From assembly GCA_963740835.1 (NCBI GenBank), contig CAVUFH010000003.1, forward strand, positions 310,001 to 374,000: DNA of 64,000 nucleotides, read 5' to 3'. Source of the stretch: CAVUFH01 sp963740835 (GTDB lineage: Bacteria > Actinomycetota > Acidimicrobiia > IMCC26256 > PALSA-610). Both the position numbers and the translations under genes were made by a program. The notes below the pieces were generated by a model. It saw only the letters and a list, made by a program, of their open reading frames with translations, did no database searches and was not told the origin of the DNA. Below, in pieces: positions 61,206 through 64,000 of the stretch (within the stretch, counting starts at the first letter, position 1; every line of letters starts with the position of its first letter).

Positions 61206-61577
61206 CTAGGCCGTGATCCCCATCACCGCGTAAGCGGCGTCGAGCAAGTCGTCGGCACCTTTGACGACGTACGCCGCGGCGCCCGCGTCGCGCATCGACT
61301 GGCGGGTGTGGCGGTCGTCGTGGCTCGAACAGACCATCACGACGGTGTCGGGCGAGTGCCGGCGGATCCCGGCGATCGCCGCGTGACCGCCGCCCGGCAT
61401 GCGCACGTCGACCACCGCGAGCTGTGGATGATGCGTGATCGCCGCCTCAGTGGCGGCCTCGGCCGAGCCCACCGATGCGACAACGCGAAAACGGGGATCC
61501 GTCTCCAGCAACGCCTCGATCGCCTGGCGCACCACGACTTCGTCGTCGGCCAGCAGCACTGTGACCACGCTGCTCAT
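61206..61577 (-). CDS. Stand-alone receiver domain protein (CheY-like)
   Basis: 123 residues from ATG 61577. VTVLLADDEVVVRQAIEALL, Asp57 in LAVVDVRMPGG, and AYVVKGADD with the conserved Lys. No output domain. It converges with the histidine kinase gene by nine bases and diverges from an HTH-GAF-PAS gene; could act as a phosphate sink or intermediate. Confidence 0.88.
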   Translation of the reverse strand: MSSVVTVLLADDEVVVRQAIEALLETDPRFRVVASVGSAEAATEAAITHHPQLAVVDVRMPGGGHAAIAGIRRHSPDTVVMVCSSHDDRHTRQSMRDAGAAAYVVKGADDLLDAAYAVMGITA

Positions 61578-61669
61578 TCCATCCCTGCTCGAACCCCGGA
61601 GCCTGCTCGTCCCGGGCCGACAGCCTGCCCGTTCCCCGCCGCTCGTGCATGACACGGCCTCGTCATTGC

Positions 61670-61689
61670 CCGTTCGAGGGCTCGAACGG
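61670..61689. promoter_or_regulatory. Palindrome between receiver and HTH-GAF-PAS genes
   Basis: CCGTTCGA-GGGC-TCGAACGG, perfect eight-base arms, in the 249-base divergent gap (61578-61826). Operator or hairpin; the rest of the gap shows nothing clear beyond AGGAG before the HTH gene. Orientation of GTTCG/CGAAC is opposite to a LexA box. Confidence 0.45.
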
Positions 61690-61826
61690 ACGGGCGCCCT
61701 GACCTGAACATGTCACCCCACGTCTCCCCGTCTTGGTCTGTCGATCGCGGGCTGCTCAACGCACCATGAACTCGCACATGCCTCCACCACGAGGTCGCTC
61801 TGGGACGTCGCCAGGAGAAGTCGTTC

Positions 61827-62981
61827 GTGAATCTCAAGCAGGCCGCCCGTCACCTGGGTGTCCACTATCAGACCGCGTACAAGTTGGTGCGGTCCGGCCG
61901 GCTGGCCGCAGTGTGCGTCGGTGCCCGGTACGAGATCTCGGAGGCCGCCATCGAGCGGTACCTCGCCGAACGCCAGGCCATGCGCCGCGCCCCGGCCCGA
62001 GCACGACTGGCACCGGCCGCGAGCGACGACCCGTTCGCGCCCGCCGAGCGCGCGCTCGAAGCGGTGGCCATGAGCGCGACCACGATCTCGGAGCTGGCTG
62101 CCGATGCGCTCGCGACCGTGCTCGGTGATCTCGCCGTGGTGCGCGAGATCTCACACGACGGCGAGTGGTTCCTTCCCGCAGTCGTCCGTCACGCCGATCC
62201 GGGCCGCCGCGCCACCATCGCCGCGACGATGGGCGAGTTCCCGATGGCGGTGCCGGGCAGCGGCGTGCTGCAGACGGTCGCCGACGGGAGCAGCGTGCTC
62301 AAGGCGCTCGTCGCGCAGGACTGCGTGCACAACCGCGTCGACCCCGAAGCGTTGCAGTACTTCGACGAGGCCGGGATCCACAGCATGATCGTGGCGCCGG
62401 CATTCGCGGATGACGAGGTCGTCGGCCTGGTCGCGGTCACCCGTGACGCCCCCGGTCGCCCCTACACGCGCGTCGATCTCGTCACGGCGGAACGGGCCGC
62501 AGCGATCGTCGGCGCGGGCATCGTCCGGGCTCGCCTCACCTCGGAATCCTGGGCCCGGCGCCGGTCGCTCGTCGCGGCGGTCTCGAGCCTGCTCGACGCG
62601 GGCGCGAGCGGGCCGCCCGTGCAGACCATCGTGAGCAACGGCCACCTGGCCGAGTTCGTATGCGACACGAAGGGCCGCATCGTGAGCGCGAACGAGGCGG
62701 GCAGCCAGCTTGTCGGCATCCCGATCGCCGAGCTCGTCGGCCGTCGCCTCCCTGATCTCGTCGCCGAAGCGACGCGCGCGGAGCACGTCGACCTGCTGGA
62801 ACGACTGTTGCGCGGCGAGCTCAACTACGCCGACGCCCGGATCCGGCTCGACCACAACAACGACGGCGACGAAGACGACGAAAAGGTCGACCCGACCGCG
62901 GTCCGACTCGCCGTCGTGCGCGACGCGCAAGCGCAACCCCGCGCCATTGTCGCGATCGCGCACCACCTGCCGACCCCGTAA
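61827..62981 (+). CDS. HTH (excisionase/MerR-like)-GAF-PAS regulator
   Basis: 384 residues from GTG 61827, AGGAG nine bases upstream. MNLKQAARHLGVHYQTAYKLVRSGRLAAVCVGARYEIS is a helix-turn-helix like those of excisionases and helix-turn-helix_17 proteins; about 95-245 is a GAF domain (VVGLVAVTRDAPGRPYTRVDLVTAERAAAIVG); about 272-380 is a PAS-like domain (FVCDTKGRIVSANEAGSQLVGIPIAELVGRRL). A one-component sensor with two ligand domains; possibly linked to the receiver or kinase beside it. Confidence 0.87.
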   Translation: MNLKQAARHLGVHYQTAYKLVRSGRLAAVCVGARYEISEAAIERYLAERQAMRRAPARARLAPAASDDPFAPAERALEAVAMSATTISELAADALATVLGDLAVVREISHDGEWFLPAVVRHADPGRRATIAATMGEFPMAVPGSGVLQTVADGSSVLKALVAQDCVHNRVDPEALQYFDEAGIHSMIVAPAFADDEVVGLVAVTRDAPGRPYTRVDLVTAERAAAIVGAGIVRARLTSESWARRRSLVAAVSSLLDAGASGPPVQTIVSNGHLAEFVCDTKGRIVSANEAGSQLVGIPIAELVGRRLPDLVAEATRAEHVDLLERLLRGELNYADARIRLDHNNDGDEDDEKVDPTAVRLAVVRDAQAQPRAIVAIAHHLPTP

Positions 62982-63007
62982 CCCTGCCGCCCCGTAAGGT
63001 CGCGCCT

Positions 63008-63306
63008 GTGCGCGTCATGGCTCTGGTGACGGACATGATGGATCGGTCGCGGATAGCCGCCTCACTCCCGGACACGGTGTTCGTCCGGACCGCAGACGCG
63101 TGCGCGGGTGCCGACGTCGTCATCGTCGACCTGGCGCGTGCCGCCGCAGATGTCGCGGCGGTCGCGCGAGCGCACCCACCGCGCGCATCGTCGGCTACGG
63201 ACCCCACGTCGACGACGCGCGCCTCGCGACCGCGCTGCGTGACGGTGCCGATCGCACCGTTCCCCGGTCGCGATTCTTCCGCGACATCGAGGCCGCGATC
63301 ACGTAA
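63008..63306 (+). CDS. Small receiver-like protein, unknown (apparent frameshift)
   Basis: GTG 63008. Reads MALVTDMMDRSRIAASLPD and VVIVDLARAAADVAAVAR, then after a shift near 63177 TARIVGYGPHVDDARLATALRDGADRTVPRSRFF. About 98 residues. Alternating strand/helix pattern suggests a degenerate receiver-like fold; I do not recognise the family. Confidence 0.55.
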
Positions 63307-63318
63307 CGTCGACCCCTT

Positions 63319-64000
63319 GTGACGGGTCGGACTCCCATGCAGTTGTCTGCCCTCGTCCCGCGACTCGAAGCCGCCGCCGACGGGCTCGGAACCATCACGT
63401 TCCTCGGATCGGCCGCCGGCACCGATGGGCCGCAGTCGCAGGTGTCCTGGCGGGCGCTCCACGATGACGCACGCGGTTACGCCGCCGCGTTGCAGGCCCG
63501 TGGCATCGAAGCCGGATCCCACGTGGCGATCCTCGGCCCCACCACCCGCCCGCTCGTCACCGCGATCCAGGCCGCGTGGCTGTGCGGGGCTGCGACAGTG
63601 ATGCTCCCGCTGCCGATGCGGCTCGGCTCGATCGAGGAGTTCGTCGTACAAACGCGCGCCCGCATCCTTGCGTCCGACGCCGCGCTCGTCGTCGTCGATC
63701 CGCAACTCGCCGAGTTCCTCGATCCCGTCGCCGGCGACCCCCCGATCCTGCTGCTCGACATTCTTGCCGCCGAACTGCGCGCCGCTGACGCCTACGACCG
63801 CCCGGTCGACGACCCCGACCGGCTGGCGATCCTGCAGTACACGAGCGGCTCGACCTCCGACCCCGCGGGGTGATCCTCCCACATCGCTGCGTGACGGCGA
63901 ACGCGGACGCGATCGTGCAGACAGCCCACCTGCGCGCCGGTGTGGACCGGGGCGTTTCCTGGCTGCCGCTGTACCACGACATGGGCCTGATCGGGTTGCT
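63319..64000 (+). CDS. Fatty-acyl-AMP ligase-like protein, truncated at window end (apparent frameshift)
   Basis: Start GTG 63319. TITFLGSAAGTDGPQSQVSWRALHDDARGYAAAL, VMLPLPMRLGSIEEFV and LQYTSGSTSDP are adenylate-forming enzyme motifs of the FAAL type. A stop at 63873 comes from one missing G in the GCGGGG run near 63869; restoring it gives GVILPHRCVTANADAIV and WLPLYHDMGLIGLL, the strongly conserved next block, to the window edge. It would activate fatty acids as acyl-AMP, often for polyketide or lipid assembly; the end of the gene is outside. Confidence 0.8.

Noticed and set aside
61670..61689. Second LexA box
   Set aside because: Half-sites are in the reverse order (GTTCG first, CGAAC second), so it does not fit CGAAC-N4-GTTCG.

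Overview
The window is 64 kb of very GC-rich, gene-dense DNA with actinobacterial hallmarks: a small acyl-CoA carboxylase epsilon-type subunit next to a carboxylase beta subunit, DUF664/DinB and F420-type proteins, a Gram-positive-type LexA box, and an ffs-dnaX-ybaB-recR block. The mix of fatty-acid/CoA genes, GspE-type ATPase and many GTG starts suggests a little-studied Actinomycetota, perhaps class Acidimicrobiia; that placement is inference. No rRNA, CRISPR array, prophage or insertion sequence was seen.

Layout. 0-14 kb (mostly minus strand): secreted lipoprotein, VOC protein, Lhr helicase under a LexA-type box, a nucleotide cyclase/ATPase regulator, a GspE/PilB ATPase with an altered Walker A and a small upstream ORF, a membrane protein, then the asd-lysC pair. 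14-31.6 kb: a CoA-metabolism block. It holds ethylmalonyl-CoA mutase, crotonyl-CoA carboxylase/reductase, the epimerase, a propionyl-CoA carboxylase beta and epsilon pair, acetoacetyl-CoA thiolase and 3-hydroxybutyryl-CoA dehydrogenase. Together these are most of the ethylmalonyl-CoA pathway for acetyl-CoA assimilation. A fatty acyl-CoA ligase, a CaiB-type CoA transferase, AzlCD and a metallophosphoesterase lie among them. 31.6-38.6 kb: the MoxR/DUF58/DUF4129/DUF4350 membrane cluster with SpoIIM- and RDD-type proteins; the MoxR-DUF58 junction is a striking tandem array of overlapping stop/start codons. 38.6-41.8 kb: recR-ybaB-dnaX, ffs RNA and tRNA-Ser(GGA).

41.8-51.5 kb is accessory: an APH-type kinase diverges from a translationally coupled operon (ArsR regulator, START-PDZ protein, class III cyclase, second START-PDZ protein) behind a 36-bp near-palindrome. 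Then follow a BNR protein coupled to a MoaD-type carrier, a molybdopterin/flavin oxidoreductase pair, a tyrosine phosphatase, an MFS transporter, tadA and tRNA-Ser(CGA). 51.6-64 kb: a CDC48-like AAA ATPase coupled to a TPR membrane protein, metF, copA/csoR, an FrhB-type F420 protein, a response regulator/histidine kinase pair, a lone receiver, an HTH-GAF-PAS protein and the start of a fatty-acyl-AMP ligase running off the edge.

At least ten otherwise intact genes carry single apparent frameshifts, mostly inside G/C runs. This points to base-calling or assembly indels rather than wholesale decay, so these genes are annotated as two-frame segments.
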